Of a DNA stretch of 64,000 bases, positions 1 to 9,545 are shown piece after piece; within the stretch, counting starts at the first letter, position 1, and each line of letters starts with the position of its first letter. The position numbers and the translations under genes were made by a program. The notes under the pieces are model-generated. The model saw only the letters and a list, made by a program, of their open reading frames with translations, was not told the origin of the DNA and ran no database searches. The DNA is from Prinia subflava (taxonomy: Eukaryota; Chordata; Aves; Passeriformes; Cisticolidae): positions 682,001-746,000 of the forward strand of contig NW_026960609.1 of the NCBI RefSeq assembly GCF_021018805.1, read 5' to 3'.

Positions 1-1080
1 CGTGCAAAGGCTCTTGAGGTGTGAGGTAAGATCCTCGGCAGGGCAGGTGAGAGGTCCCTGGCAGGGCTGCCCCAGAAGGCAGATGAGAGGAGATCCCCAA
101 CAGGGAAGGTAATGTCCCTGGCAGGGCTGCCCCAGAAGGCAGATGAGAGATCCCCAACAGGGAAGGTAATGTCCCTGGCAGGGCTGCCCCAGAAGGCAGG
201 TGAGAGGAGACCCCAGCAGGGCAGGTGAGAGGTCTCTGGCAGGGCTGCTCCAGAAAGCAAGTGAAAGAAGATCCCTGGCACAGCAGGATGCCCCATCAGG
301 CAGGCGAGGGATGATCCCCGGCAGAGCAGGTGCAAGGTAATGTCCCTGGCATAACAAGACAAGATGCTCCAGTAGGCAGGCGAGAGAAGATCCCCAGCAG
401 GGCAAGTGAGAGGCCCCTGGCAGGGTTACTCCAGAAGGCAGATGAGAGAAGATCCCCAGCAGGGCAGGTGAGAGGTCTCTGGCAGGGCTGCTCCAGAAGG
501 CAAGTAAAAGAAGATCCCTGGCACAGCAGGATGCCCCATCAGGCAGGCGAGGGATGATCCCCGGCAGAGCAGGTGCAAGGTAATGTCCCTGGCATAACAA
601 GACAAGATGCTCCAGTAGGCAGGCGAGAGAAGATCCCCAGCAGGGCAAGTGAGAGGCCCCTGGCAGGGTTACTCCAGAAGGTAGATGAGAGAAGATCCTC
701 AGCAGGGCAGGTGAGAGGTCCCTGGCAGGGCTGCCCCAGAAGGCAGGTGAGAGGAGACCCCAGCAGGGCAGGTGAGAGGTCCCTGGCAGGGCTGCTCCAG
801 AAGGGAATTGAAAGAGGATCCCTGGCACGGCAAGATGCCCCATCAGGCAGACGAGGAAAGATCCCTGGCAGAGCAGGTGCAAGGTAATGTCCCCGGCATG
901 GCAAAACAAGATGCCCCAGTAGGCAGGTGAGAAAAAGTCCCTGGCAGGGCAGGTAGAAAGTCTTGGGCAGGGCAGGATGCCCTGACAGGCAGGCAAGGAA
1001 GATCCCTAATAGGGCAAGTGGGAAGTCCCTGGCAGGATAGGGCATGATGTCCCAGGAGGCAGGTGGGCTGTCCCCAAGAG
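1..1080 (+). repeat. Imperfect G-rich minisatellite, ~60-bp units in ~243-bp blocks
   Basis: Variants of a unit reading roughly GGCAGGGCTGCCCCAGAAGG then a GATGAGAG/GATCCC segment recur throughout. A larger block repeats almost exactly with a 243-bp shift (271 to 514) and again about 304 bp later (818). Many units contain a match to a 5' splice site, CAGGTGAGA or GAGGTAAGA. Long reading frames on both strands here follow from the repeat and are not genes. Confidence 0.85.
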
Positions 1081-1242
1081 AATTTAAGCATATCCGGGCA
1101 AGCAAGTAAGATATCATTAGCAAGCAGGAAAGCAGGCATAAAGGTGAGGAAACAGACAAGAAAGCAGACAGACAAGCAAGAAGGAAAGCAAGATTTATGA
1201 GCAAAAAAAGGCAAACAAAAAGAGCAGCCAGATAAACAAAAA
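1081..1242 (+). other. A/G-rich linker between two tandem arrays
   Basis: Purine-rich sequence with short CAAGCAAGAAGG-like runs that joins the minisatellite to the 193-bp array. No gene or signal seen. Confidence 0.5.
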
Positions 1243-3172
1243 GGGAGGCGAAGGGGACTCGGCCGGAGTTCGGGTGTGAGGCTCGGCAGGACGTTCGACC
1301 TCACCCCGGCAGGGAGTTCGAGTCTCCTAAGCCTAGGGGGCAAGGGGGGCTTGGCCGGAGTTCAGGTGTGAGGCTCGGCAGGACGTTCGACCTCAGCCTG
1401 GCAGGGAGTTCAAGCCTCCTAAGCCTTGTAGGAAAGGGAGGCGAAGGGGACTCGGCCGGAGTTCGGGTGTGAGGCTCGGCAGGACGTTCGACCTCACCCC
1501 GGCAGGGAGTTCGAGTCTCCTAAGCCTAGGGGGCAAGGGGGGCTTGGCCGGAGTTCAGGTGTGAGGCTCGGCAGGACGTTCGACCTCAGCCTGGCAGGGA
1601 GTTCAAGCCTCCTAAGCCTTGTAGGAAAGGGAGGCGAAGGGGACTCGGCCGGAGTTCGGGTGTGAGGCTCGGCAGGACGTTCGACCTCACCCCGGCAGGG
1701 AGTTCGAGTCTCCTAAGCCTAGGGGGCAAGGGGGGCTTGGCCGGAGTTCAGGTGTGAGGCTCGGCAGGACGTTCGACCTCAGCCTGGCAGGGAGTTCAAG
1801 CCTCCTAAGCCTTGTAGGAAAGGGAGGCGAAGGGGACTCGGCCGGAGTTCGGGTGTGAGGCTCGGCAGGACGTTCGACCTCACCCCGGCAGGGAGTTCGA
1901 GTCTCCTAAGCCTAGGGGGCAAGGGGGGCTTGGCCGGAGTTCAGGTGTGAGGCTCGGCAGGACGTTCGACCTCAGCCTGGCAGGGAGTTCAAGCCTCCTA
2001 AGCCTTGTAGGAAAGGGAGGCGAAGGGGACTCGGCCGGAGTTCGGGTGTGAGGCTCGGCAGGACGTTCGACCTCACCCCGGCAGGGAGTTCGAGTCTCCT
2101 AAGCCTAGGGGGCAAGGGGGGCTTGGCCGAAGTTCAGGTGTGAGGCTCGGCAGGACGTTCGACCTCAGCCTGGCAGGGAGTTCAAGCCTCCTAAGCCTTG
2201 TAGGAAAGGGAGGCGAAGGGGACTCGGCCGGAGTTCGGGTGTGAGGCTCGGCAGGACGTTCGACCTCACCCCGGCAGGGAGTTCGAGTCTCCTAAGCCTA
2301 GGGGGCAAGGGGGGCTTGGCCGGAGTTCAGGTGTGAGGCTCGACAGGAAGTTCGACCTCACCCTGGCAGGGAGTTCAAGCCTCCTAAGCCTTGTAGGAAA
2401 GGGAGGCGAAGGGGACTCGGCCGGAGTTCGGGTGTGAGGCTCGGCAGGACGTTCGACCTCACCCCGGCAGGGAGTTCGAGTCTCCTAAGCCTAGGGGGCA
2501 AGGGGGGCTTGGCCGGAGTTCAGGTGTGAGGCTCGGCAGGAAGTTCGACCTCAGCCTGGCAGGGAGTTCAAGCCTCCTAAGCCTTGTAGGAAAGGGAGGC
2601 GAAGGGGACTCGGCCGGAGTTCGGGTGTGAGGCTCGGCAGGACGTTCGACCTCACCCTGGCAGGGAGTTCGAGTCTCCTAAGCCTAGGGGGCAAGGGGGG
2701 CTTGGCCGGAGTTCAGGTGTGAGGCTCGGCAGGAAGTTCGACCTCACCCTGGCAGGGAGTTCAAGCCTCCTAAGCCTTGTAGGAAAGGGAGGCGAAGGGG
2801 ACTCGGCCGGAGTTCGGGTGTGAGGCTCGGCAGGACGTTCGACCTCACCCCGGCAGGGAGTTCGAGTCTCCTAAGCCTAGGGGGCAAGGGGGGCTTGGCC
2901 GGAGTTCAGGTGTGAGGCTCGGCAGGACGTTCGACCTCACCCTGGCAGGGAGTTCAAGCCTCCTAAGCCTTGTAGGAAAGGGAGGCGAAGGGGACTCGGC
3001 CGGAGTTCGGGTGTGAGGCTCGGCAGGACGTTCGACCTCACCCCGGCAGGGAGTTCGAGTCTCCTAAGCCTAGGGGGCAAAGGGGGCTTGGCCGGAGTTC
3101 AGGTGTGAGGCTCGGCAGGACGTTCGACCTCAGCCTGGCAGGGAGTTCAAGCCTCCTAAGCCTAGTGAACTT
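1243..3172 (+). repeat. Ten-copy tandem array of a 193-bp dimeric unit
   Basis: The unit start GGGAGGCGAAGGGG occurs at 1243, 1436, 1629, 1822, 2015, 2208, 2401, 2594, 2787 and 2980, always 193 bp apart. Each unit holds two related ~97-bp halves: half A has GACTCGGCCGGAGTTCGG, half B has GGCTTGGCCGGAGTTCAGG. So there are twenty monomers in a dimeric higher-order array. Copies differ at only a few bases (for example 2130, 2342-2349), so the array is young or kept uniform. It ends inside the leader, about 350 bp before the gag start. Confidence 0.95.
1346..1427 (+). other. tRNA-like 82-nt segment in half B of the repeat (first of ten)
   Basis: The 7 nt at 1346-1352 can pair with 1421-1427 (five Watson-Crick and two G-U pairs), and the 3' strand is directly preceded by a hairpin with a 5-bp stem and the 7-nt loop TTCAAGC (1409-1415), the form of a tRNA T arm (TTCRANY). 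GTTCAAGCC fits the Pol III B-box pattern GWTCRANNC. TGGCCGGAG near the 5' end resembles the A box of class II tRNAs. I cannot draw a convincing D arm or anticodon arm, so it is not a tRNA gene. Resemblance by chance is possible. Confidence 0.3.
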
Positions 3173-3525
3173 AAAGAGTTCAAACAGCATCAGCAGGGGT
3201 TGAAGCCTAGAAAGCCTAGCAAGAAATTCAGACTTAAGTCAAAAGTAAGAGATAACCTTAGCAGAAAACAATGGGTGTGAGTCATAGTATTCCGTGTTAT
3301 AGCCAAGAGAAAGTTTTAAAAGGGACAGAAGAAAAAGTGTCAAGTGTGGGGTGTCAAGAAATTAGACTTTGACTATTTAAAGTTTAGCGAAGAGGTTCAG
3401 AGTGATTAGCTGTGGGAGGTCAGACAAGTTGGGGCTACTCTAAGGCCTAAAATGCCCATCAAAATATCCTAGTTTGGATTGGGGCACCATTAAAGTTCTT
3501 CTTTCTTTTTTTCTTTAAGAAGAAA
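3173..3525 (+). promoter_or_regulatory. 3' part of retroviral leader with strong acceptor-like tract
   Basis: Single-copy leader between the array and gag. No reading frame. It ends with a long pyrimidine tract, TTCTTCTTTCTTTTTTTC, and then TTTAAG (3496-3519), only a few bases upstream of the gag ATG at 3526, which has the form of a 3' splice site. Whether it is used is unknown. Confidence 0.5.
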
Positions 3526-5211
3526 ATGGGAAGATATCACAGTAAACAAGCAGACCCTTCCAAAAAGATAGTGAAGAAGATTCCTCCTGACAGTCCCTTG
3601 GGACAACTGTTAGGCCAATGGGATTCCTGGGAATCCACAAAGAATTTGGATAAAGTTAAGATGATACATTACAGTACAGAAGTATGGCCGAAACTAGAAT
3701 TACCAGGAGAATGGCCATGGTATGGGACTCAGGATCAGTGGATGTGTACTCAGTTAAACCAATATCTGAAAGCACAGGAGAACCCTGACGTAGAACAACT
3801 ATTGTATGCGACTTGTTGGCTAGAAAATTCCATAAGTGATGAGAGTGTAAGGATACACAGACTGCGAAGGAAGAGAGAAGAAAACAAAGAGAACAATAGA
3901 GAAGAGAGAATTAGAAAAAAGGAAAAAACATGGGACCCCCTCGACTACCTACCCCCAGACCTTCCTCCCACTTCCCCAGTTACTCCCTCGGCCCCCTCTG
4001 CTTGATCCATGACCCCTTTCCCCCTTGCTTCACCAGAAGCAACCCAAATAAATCCCTTACCCGTATTATCCCCCACCCCTTCACCTCCCCTAAACTCCGT
4101 TGTCTCTTCGACCCACATGCCCCCTAACCTCCAACAACCATCTCTTACCGCTCCCCCACACGATGTCTCAGAAGGGCCATATTGTAACACCAGATCCAGA
4201 GTACCAAGGGCAGAGAGGCTTTACCCCCTTAGAGAAGTTCCCATGAGTGGAGTAGCTGGAGGGGTTGGGTTTGTAAACGCACCCTTGACAGCTTCTGAGG
4301 TCCGGGGTTTTAAGAAAGAACTAGGGAACTTAGTGGAGGACCCCGTAGGAATATGCAACCAAGTAGACCAGTTTCTGGGACCAAATATTTATACCTGGGG
4401 TGAACTGAACTCTATTCTAAACATTCTATTCTCTCTGGAAGAGTTTCGGATGATCAGGACGGCGGGAATGAAAATATGGGAAAGGGAAAACAGGTTGGGG
4501 CCCCCAGGGGACCACAAGATGCCCTTAATGGACCCCAATTGGAATCCTAACCAAGAAGAAGGAAGGCAAAGTATGAGAGACTATAGGTCCCTGATGGTAA
4601 GGGGAATCAAGGAATCTATCCCCAGAGGAAGCAATGTAAAATTGGCCTTTGACAGTACTCAGGAAAAGAATGAGACACCGGCAATCTGGCTTAATCGACT
4701 AAAGCGAAATTTCCAGTTATATTCAAATATAGATCCAGATAGCCCAGAAGGCCAAGTCCTTTTAAAGGTTCAGTTTGTCACCAAATCCTGGCCCGACATT
4801 AGACGGAAATTAGAAAAAGTGGAGGACTGGCAAGAAAAGAACATAAATGAGTTACTCAAAGAAGCCCTAAAAGTATATTTAAGGAGAGAGGAAGAAAAAG
4901 CCAAGACTAAAGCTAAGGTTATGGTCGCGGTTGCCCGGGAAAGCCTGAGAGCAGTGGCACTGCCATCTAGACCAAGACGAGACACATTAAGACCACCACC
5001 TGAACGAAGTGGAGATCAACCAGCACCACCATATAGAGCAAATAAGAACTTTAGGGAGTCCAAGAAACCCGAGGTTCCCGAAAGCAACAGAAAGTGCTAT
5101 TATTGCGGTGAAGTAGGGCATCTGAAACGGAACTGTAAGAAGTTTCAGTTAGATGAAGCAATAGAGAAAGAGCAAGAAGCCCTAGAAGAAGTTTTAAGGG
5201 CAGACGACTAG
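3526..5211 (+). pseudogene. gag: gag polyprotein, gammaretroviral type, one internal TGA
   Basis: Gag forms the virion shell. The first 159 codons contain a matrix-like domain with a glycine at position 2 (MGRY start, a myristoylation context) and then a charged and proline-rich stretch ending in PSAP, a known late-budding motif. A TGA at 4003-4005 stops this frame. The same frame resumes at once and stays open for 400 codons: a proline-rich linker, a P30-type capsid (from about 4210 to 4890) and one CX2CX4HX4C zinc knuckle (CYYCGEVGHLKRNC, from 5095). The frame ends at the TAG at 5209-5211, which joins it in phase with pol. Only the TGA breaks it. It may be real decay, a sequencing error, or a recoded codon; I favour decay. 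Start chosen because it is the first ATG after the leader and gives the expected MG N-terminus. Confidence 0.85.
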
Positions 5212-5287
5212 GGGTGTCGGGGGCTCTATAGGTTAGGGGACCTAAATCATCAAGAAGAGCCCTGGGTAAACTTAGAAGTGGGTCCCC
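5209..5287 (+). promoter_or_regulatory. gag-pol TAG readthrough site with candidate pseudoknot
   Basis: Gag ends in TAG followed by GGGG, and pol is open in the same frame from 5212. After a spacer of 8-9 nt, GGGCTCT (5221-5227) pairs perfectly with AGAGCCC (5256-5262). Loop bases GGGGACC (5236-5242) pair with GGTCCCC (5281-5287), which gives a pseudoknot topology. The murine leukaemia virus signal also has an 8-nt spacer before its pseudoknot. A small rival hairpin (5229-5233 with 5240-5244) is possible. Structure found by eye, not folded by software. Confidence 0.65.
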
Positions 5288-8200
5288 AAAATGAGGAGTT
5301 AGAGTTCCTGGTTGACACTGGGGCTGACAAGTCCAGCTTGAAAGTGTTACCAGTAGGAGTTACCATTGGAAAGAAAGTCTGTGATGTGTTGGGAGCAGAA
5401 GGAATACCATTTAAAGCACCTGTAGCCGAGAATGTAGAAATTAAGGGGAATTCAAAACAATGCTGGACAGACTTTATATATTTGCCAAAAGTAGACAGGA
5501 ACCTATTAGGAAGAGACCTGCAGGTTCAACTGGGGGTGGGAGTCATCCCCAAGGAGGGGAGGATGGTAGCTCAGATCCTGAGGCTTACTCAGGGAGACAT
5601 AGAAAAAATAGACCAAAGGGTATGGGCAGAGGAAGGCAAATGTGGATACTTAGACATCCCACCAATAAAAATAGAAATGAAAAAAGATACACCCCCTATC
5701 CGAGTCAAGCAATATCCAATATCCTCTGAAGGCCGGAGAGGATTAGTCCCAGTGATTGAGCGACTATTAGAGCAAGGTATTCTAGAACCATGCATGTCCC
5801 CCCACAATACTCCTATACTAGCTGTAAAGAAGGCAGAAGGGAAGTATAGATTGGTCCAGGACTTAAGGGAAGTAAACAAAAAGACCATTACCAGACACCC
5901 TGTAGTATCCAATCCCTATACCCTCTTAAGCCAAATTCCGAGAGAGCATGCCTGGTTTACAATTATAGACTTGAAAGATGCCTTCTGGGCTTGCCCGCTT
6001 GCAGAGGAGTGTCGCGACTGGTTCGCGTTTGAGTGGGAAAGTCCTGACAGAAAGAGGAAGCAACAGCTAAGGTGGACACGCCTCCCACAGGGATTCACAG
6101 AGTCTCCAAACCTCTTTGGGCAAGCATTAGAAGAGCTGTTGAGGCAGTTTACTCCTGAAGAGGATGTCCAAATCTTGCAGTATGTAGATGATCTGTTAGT
6201 ATCTGGAAAGGAGCAAGACCGAGTTAGGGCCACTAGTATTCGACTCCTAAATTTCCTGGGGGAACAAGGCCTTAAAGTATCCCAAGAGAAACTACAATTT
6301 GTGAAAACAGAAGTAACTTATCTAGGTCACATAATTGGAGAAGGGTACAAAAAACTAAGTCCTGAGAGGATCTCAGGTATTCTTTCTATCCCGGCTCCAA
6401 AGACTAAAAGGGATGTGAGAAAGTTACTAGGCCTGTTCGGTTATTGTAAATTATGGTTAGATCACTACACCAAAAGTGTGAAATTCCTCTATAATAAATT
6501 GGTAGATTCAGAGCGAGTACAATGGACAGAAGAAGATGAAAAACAATTACAGGCTCTAAAGGACAAGCTATCTTCAGCACCTGTCCTGAGCCTACCTGAC
6601 CTCAGGAAAGAGTTTGACCTGTTTGTGAGTACAGAGGAGGGAATCGCATATGGGGTATTAACTCAGGAGTGGGGAAACTGCAAAAAGCCTGTAGCCTACC
6701 TCTCAAAACTATTAGATCCAGTAGCCAGGGGGTGGCCAACATGCCTCCAAGCAATTGCAGCAACAGCTGTCATGATAGAAGAAGCTCAAAAGTTGACTCT
6801 ACAAGGGAAACTAAGAGTCCATACCCCTCACAATCTTAAAACAATACTAAGTCAAAAGGCTCAGCAGTGGTTAACCGACTCTAGGATACTGAAATATGAA
6901 ATCATTTTAATGAATACAGGGGATTTAGAATTAGTCACCTCCAAGTGTTTAAACCCTGCACAATTTCTCGGTGGGGAACCCTTGACTGATCTGGAACATG
7001 ATTGTGTTGAATTAATAAGTCTTCAAACCAAGGTGAGGGAAGATTTAGAGGATATACCTCTGCCATACGGAAGATCCCTTTTTATAGATGGGTCCTCGAG
7101 AGTAATAGAAGGAAAAAGAGCTTCAGGGTATGCTGTAGTAGATGGAGAAGACATGAAAGTAGTAGAAAAAGGAAAATTGCCCTCAAATTGGTCAGCTCAG
7201 AGCTGCGAAATCTATGCCCTGAAAAGAGGATTAGACTTGTTAGAGGGAGAACGAGGGACCATTCACACGGACTCCCAATATGCATTCGGAATTATTCATA
7301 CCTTTGGAAAAATTTGGGAAGAGCGAGGTTACTTAAATTCAAAGGGGAAAAACCTAGTACATGAGGAACTGATAAAGCTGGTGTTAGAATCTTTACAAAA
7401 ACCCGCAGAAATAGCCGTAGTACATATAAAGGGCCATCAGAAAGGAGACACTCTGGAAGAAAAAGGGAACCGACTAGCAGACCAAGTGGCTAAAGAAGCA
7501 GCTTTAGACTCAGGAAACCCAATAAAAACTTGTAGAATAGAGACAACACCAAGCAGAGAAGGAGAGAAGGAAAAACCAATATTTAGTGAAAAGGAAATAG
7601 AAGCAATAAAAGAACTAAAGTTACATCAAGGGGAACAAGGAGAATGGTTAACCCGGGATGGGCGGAAATTCCTAAATAAAGCCCTAGCGCGAAGAGTATT
7701 AATAGAACTACATGAATTAACCCACTGGGGGACCCAAGGTTTGTGTGACCACTTCTTACGAGAAAATCTATGTATTGGAGTATACAATCTAGCAAGAGCA
7801 GTTACCCAAGGGTGTGCAATTTGCCAGAAGACTAATCAAAAAGTAATGAGAAAACCCACACCCGGGGGAAGAAGACTTGCTCTGAGACCTTTCCAAAATA
7901 TACAAGTAGATTTCACTGAAATGCCTTTGGTGCAAGGGTGCAAACACTTACTGGTGATAGTAGATCATCTCACTCACTGGGTAGAGGCTTTCCCAACCAA
8001 ACGGGAAACTGCGCAAGAAGTGGCAAAGATCATTTTGGAAAATATCATACCTCGATACGGGCTAGTCAATAACATCGACTCAGACCGAGGTCCTCATTTT
8101 GTTGCCCAAACTTTAAATCAAGTAACTAGAGCCCTGGGGATAAAGTGGAGATTACATACCCCGTGGCATCCACAAAGTTCGGGGAGAGTAGAAAGAATGA

Positions 8201-8769
8201 ATAAAACCCTGAAAAATGTGCTGACCAAATTAATTGAGGAAACAAAGATGAATTGGCTTAAGTGTTTACCTCTCGCCCTCTTACGAATCAGAACGAGACC
8301 ACGGTCTGACATAGGAGTCTCTCCTTATGAAATGATGTTTGGGCTCCCTTTCCTAATCTCTCCTTACAGTACAGCAGACTACCTAGAAGGGGAAGCAGCA
8401 ACTCGGAAATATTTAGAGACCATAGGAAAAACCCTAGAAAGACTCAGAAAGAAAGGGTATCTCCCTCAAACCTCTCCTCTAGACACCAACGCCCATAACA
8501 TCAACCCCGGAGATTGGGTATTAGTCAAGTCCTGGAATACAACCCCATTAACCCTTAGATTTGAAGGCCCCTTCCAAGTACTACTTACCACACACACAGC
8601 AGTGCGAACCCAAGAAAAAGGCTGGACTCATATTACCAGAATAAAAGGACCAGTACCACCTCCTGATGCCGAGCCGCATCCCACAGTACTACCCACCACC
8701 TCCCATACGTGGACAGCAATTAGGAAACCAGGAGATCTAAATTTAACTCTCAAAAGAAAACCAAAGTGA
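5212..8769 (+). CDS. pol: pol polyprotein: protease, reverse transcriptase, RNase H, integrase
   Basis: Uninterrupted frame reached by suppression of the TAG before it; there is no ATG of its own. Residues below count from the codon at 5278. Protease: LVDTGADKSSL with catalytic Asp13, and GRD near residue 76. Reverse transcriptase: polymerase motif YVDD at 302-305. RNase H: FIDGSS with Asp604, then HTDSQYA and a later LADQVA. Integrase: zinc-binding His/His/Cys/Cys region (HELTHW to CAICQ, 7711-7830), then the catalytic triad Asp878, Asp936, Glu972; the last two are separated by 35 residues. A GPF-type C-terminal domain follows (RFEGPFQV). All catalytic residues I looked for are present. The protein makes proviral DNA and inserts it in the host genome. 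Gammaretroviral affinity; stop is TGA at 8767-8769. Confidence 0.92.
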   Translation, partial: GCRGLYRLGDLNHQEEPWVNLEVGPQNEELEFLVDTGADKSSLKVLPVGVTIGKKVCDVLGAEGIPFKAPVAENVEIKGNSKQCWTDFIYLPKVDRNLLGRDLQVQLGVGVIPKEGRMVAQILRLTQGDIEKIDQRVWAEEGKCGYLDIPPIKIEMKKDTPPIRVKQYPISSEGRRGLVPVIERLLEQGILEPCMSPHNTPILAVKKAEGKYRLVQDLREVNKKTITRHPVVSNPYTLLSQIPREHAWFTIIDLKDAFWACPLAEECRDWFAFEWESPDRKRKQQLRWTRLPQGFTESPNLFGQALEELLRQFTPEEDVQILQYVDDLLVSGKEQDRVRATSIRLLNFLGEQGLKVSQEKLQFVKTEVTYLGHIIGEGYKKLSPERISGILSIPAPKTKRDVRKLLGLFGYCKLWLDHYTKSVKFLYNKLVDSERVQWTEEDEKQLQALKDKLSSAPVLSLPDLRKEFDLFVSTEEGIAYGVLTQEWGNCKKPVAYLSKLLDPVARGWPTCLQAIAATAVMIEEAQKLTLQGKLRVHTPHNLKTILSQKAQQWLTDSRILKYEIILMNTGDLELVTSKCLNPAQFLGGEPLTDLEHDCVELISLQTKVREDLEDIPLPYGRSLFIDGSSRVIEGKRASGYAVVDGEDMKVVEKGKLPSNWSAQSCEIYALKRGLDLLEGERGTIHTDSQYAFGIIHTFGKIWEERGYLNSKGKNLVHEELIKLVLESLQKPAEIAVVHIKGHQKGDTLEEKGNRLADQVAKEAALDSGNPIKTCRIETTPSREGEKEKPIFSEKEIEAIKELKLHQGEQGEWLTRDGRKFLNKALARRVLIELHELTHWGTQGLCDHFLRENLCIGVYNLARAVTQGCAICQKTNQKVMRKPTPGGRRLALRPFQNIQVDFTEMPLVQGCKHLLVIVDHLTHWVEAFPTKRETAQEVAKIILENIIPRYGLVNNIDSDRGPHFVAQTLNQVTRALGIKWRLHTPWHPQSSGRVERMNKTLKNVLTKLIEETKMNWLKCLPLALLRIRTRPRSDIGVSPYEMMFGLPFLISPYSTADYLEGEAATRKYLETIGKTLERLRKKGYLPQTSPLDTNAHNINPGDWVLVKSWNTTPLTLRFEGPFQVLLTTHTAVRTQEKGWTHITRIKGPVPPPDAEPHPTVLPTTSHTWTAIRKPGDLNLTLKRKPK

Positions 8770-8939
8770 GCAAAAGCCCACCAAAAACTGATACACAGTA
8801 AAGTAGTAACAACTGTTTGCAAGTTAAAATGCCACCATAAGAATTTAAGTATTTTGTAATAGTTCAATCAGCATAAAGTTCTTTAGTCAAAATGTTAACG
8901 GAAGAATACCCAGTTAAATTGTTATCGAGTGTGTCTTAA

Positions 8940-8991
<52 letters not shown>

Positions 8992-9160
8992 ACCCACACC
9001 CCACCAAACCGAAGTTTAAGAGCACCCCTGCACCCCTCCCACATCTGCTCAGTCTCCTGCTGGGCAATTCCCCTAGAGAATTCCTAAATTTTTTTGGGCA
9101 GTGTCTACTGAGAGGATATTCAGTAGGAGACTGCAAGTTGATGCGGGCTACAGCCCGATC
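8770..9160 (+). other. Post-pol segment with 43-A tract; env missing
   Basis: Only about 390 bp separate pol from the polypurine tract, where an env gene of 1.5-2 kb would normally lie. There is no reading frame of note. An uninterrupted run of A fills 8947-8989, followed by a C/A-rich CCACCCACACCCC stretch. The minus-strand frame across it is a shadow of the poly(A). Confidence 0.8.
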
Positions 9161-9180
9161 AAAGAAATAGAGGAGGGATT
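9161..9180 (+). promoter_or_regulatory. Polypurine tract (plus-strand primer site)
   Basis: AAAGAAATAGAGGAGGGATT sits immediately before a TGTTAGGAAC start typical of an LTR. Polypurine tracts prime plus-strand DNA synthesis and define the LTR's left end. Confidence 0.7.
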
Positions 9181-9545
9181 TGTTAGGAACAAAAAAAAAA
9201 GGAAAAAAAGATAAATACAAACTGACCCTCTCCCGGCTAAAATAACCCCCACACCCCAGCCAATCTGAGTAGAAAGAACTGCCCTGAAGGAAAGTTGCCT
9301 GGCAACTTTTCCCTACCTAATTGAAATGTGAAAAGAAGCTGCCCACACCTAGATAGCCCTATTGTCCTTTATAACTACCTCATTCAGAAGGAGTAACCTC
9401 GGCTACGACCAGGACAAATGCATATGCATGTGTATATGCAAATAAAACCATCCTGGTGGCTCCTGGGAGGATTTTTTTAGGGAAACTGACCCCAAAACAA
9501 GAAGCTAGAGGCGTCAGAGGAGAATTAGATCATGCCCTGGCCGAG
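9181..9545 (+). mobile_element. 3' LTR of the gammaretrovirus-like provirus (right end uncertain)
   Basis: Begins TGTTAGGAAC after the polypurine tract. It has CCAAT at 9260-9264, a TATA-like TTTATAA at 9368-9374, and AATAAA at 9441-9446 followed by a GT-rich stretch, in the U3-R-U5 order. The end could not be fixed because the matching 5' LTR is outside the window; it might lie anywhere from about 9530 to 9900. Confidence 0.65.

Larger units (their letters stand above)
1..9545 (+). mobile_element. Gammaretrovirus-like provirus, 5' LTR off window, env absent
   Basis: The order is repeat-rich leader, gag, TAG, pol, polypurine tract, 3' LTR. Gag and pol share one frame across a TAG, the nucleocapsid has a single CCHC knuckle, and the integrase ends in a GPF-type C-terminal domain; these are gammaretroviral habits. 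The left LTR, primer site and TSD are not visible because the window opens inside the leader repeats. The right boundary is approximate. The nearly intact coding region suggests a fairly recent insertion. No env reading frame exists between pol and the 3' LTR. Confidence 0.85.

Noticed and set aside
539..1343. Long minus-strand frames across the 5' minisatellite
   Set aside because: They repeat with the DNA repeat and have no domain; the same unit is open on both strands.
1346..1427. A functional tRNA gene
   Set aside because: No convincing D or anticodon arm and no unique anticodon; only the T arm, B box and closing stem fit.
1243..3172. CRISPR array
   Set aside because: Units are 193 bp and contiguous with no unique spacers; the context is a bird provirus.
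5460..8867. Further small frames on both strands within pol
   Set aside because: Shadows of the long pol frame in other phases.
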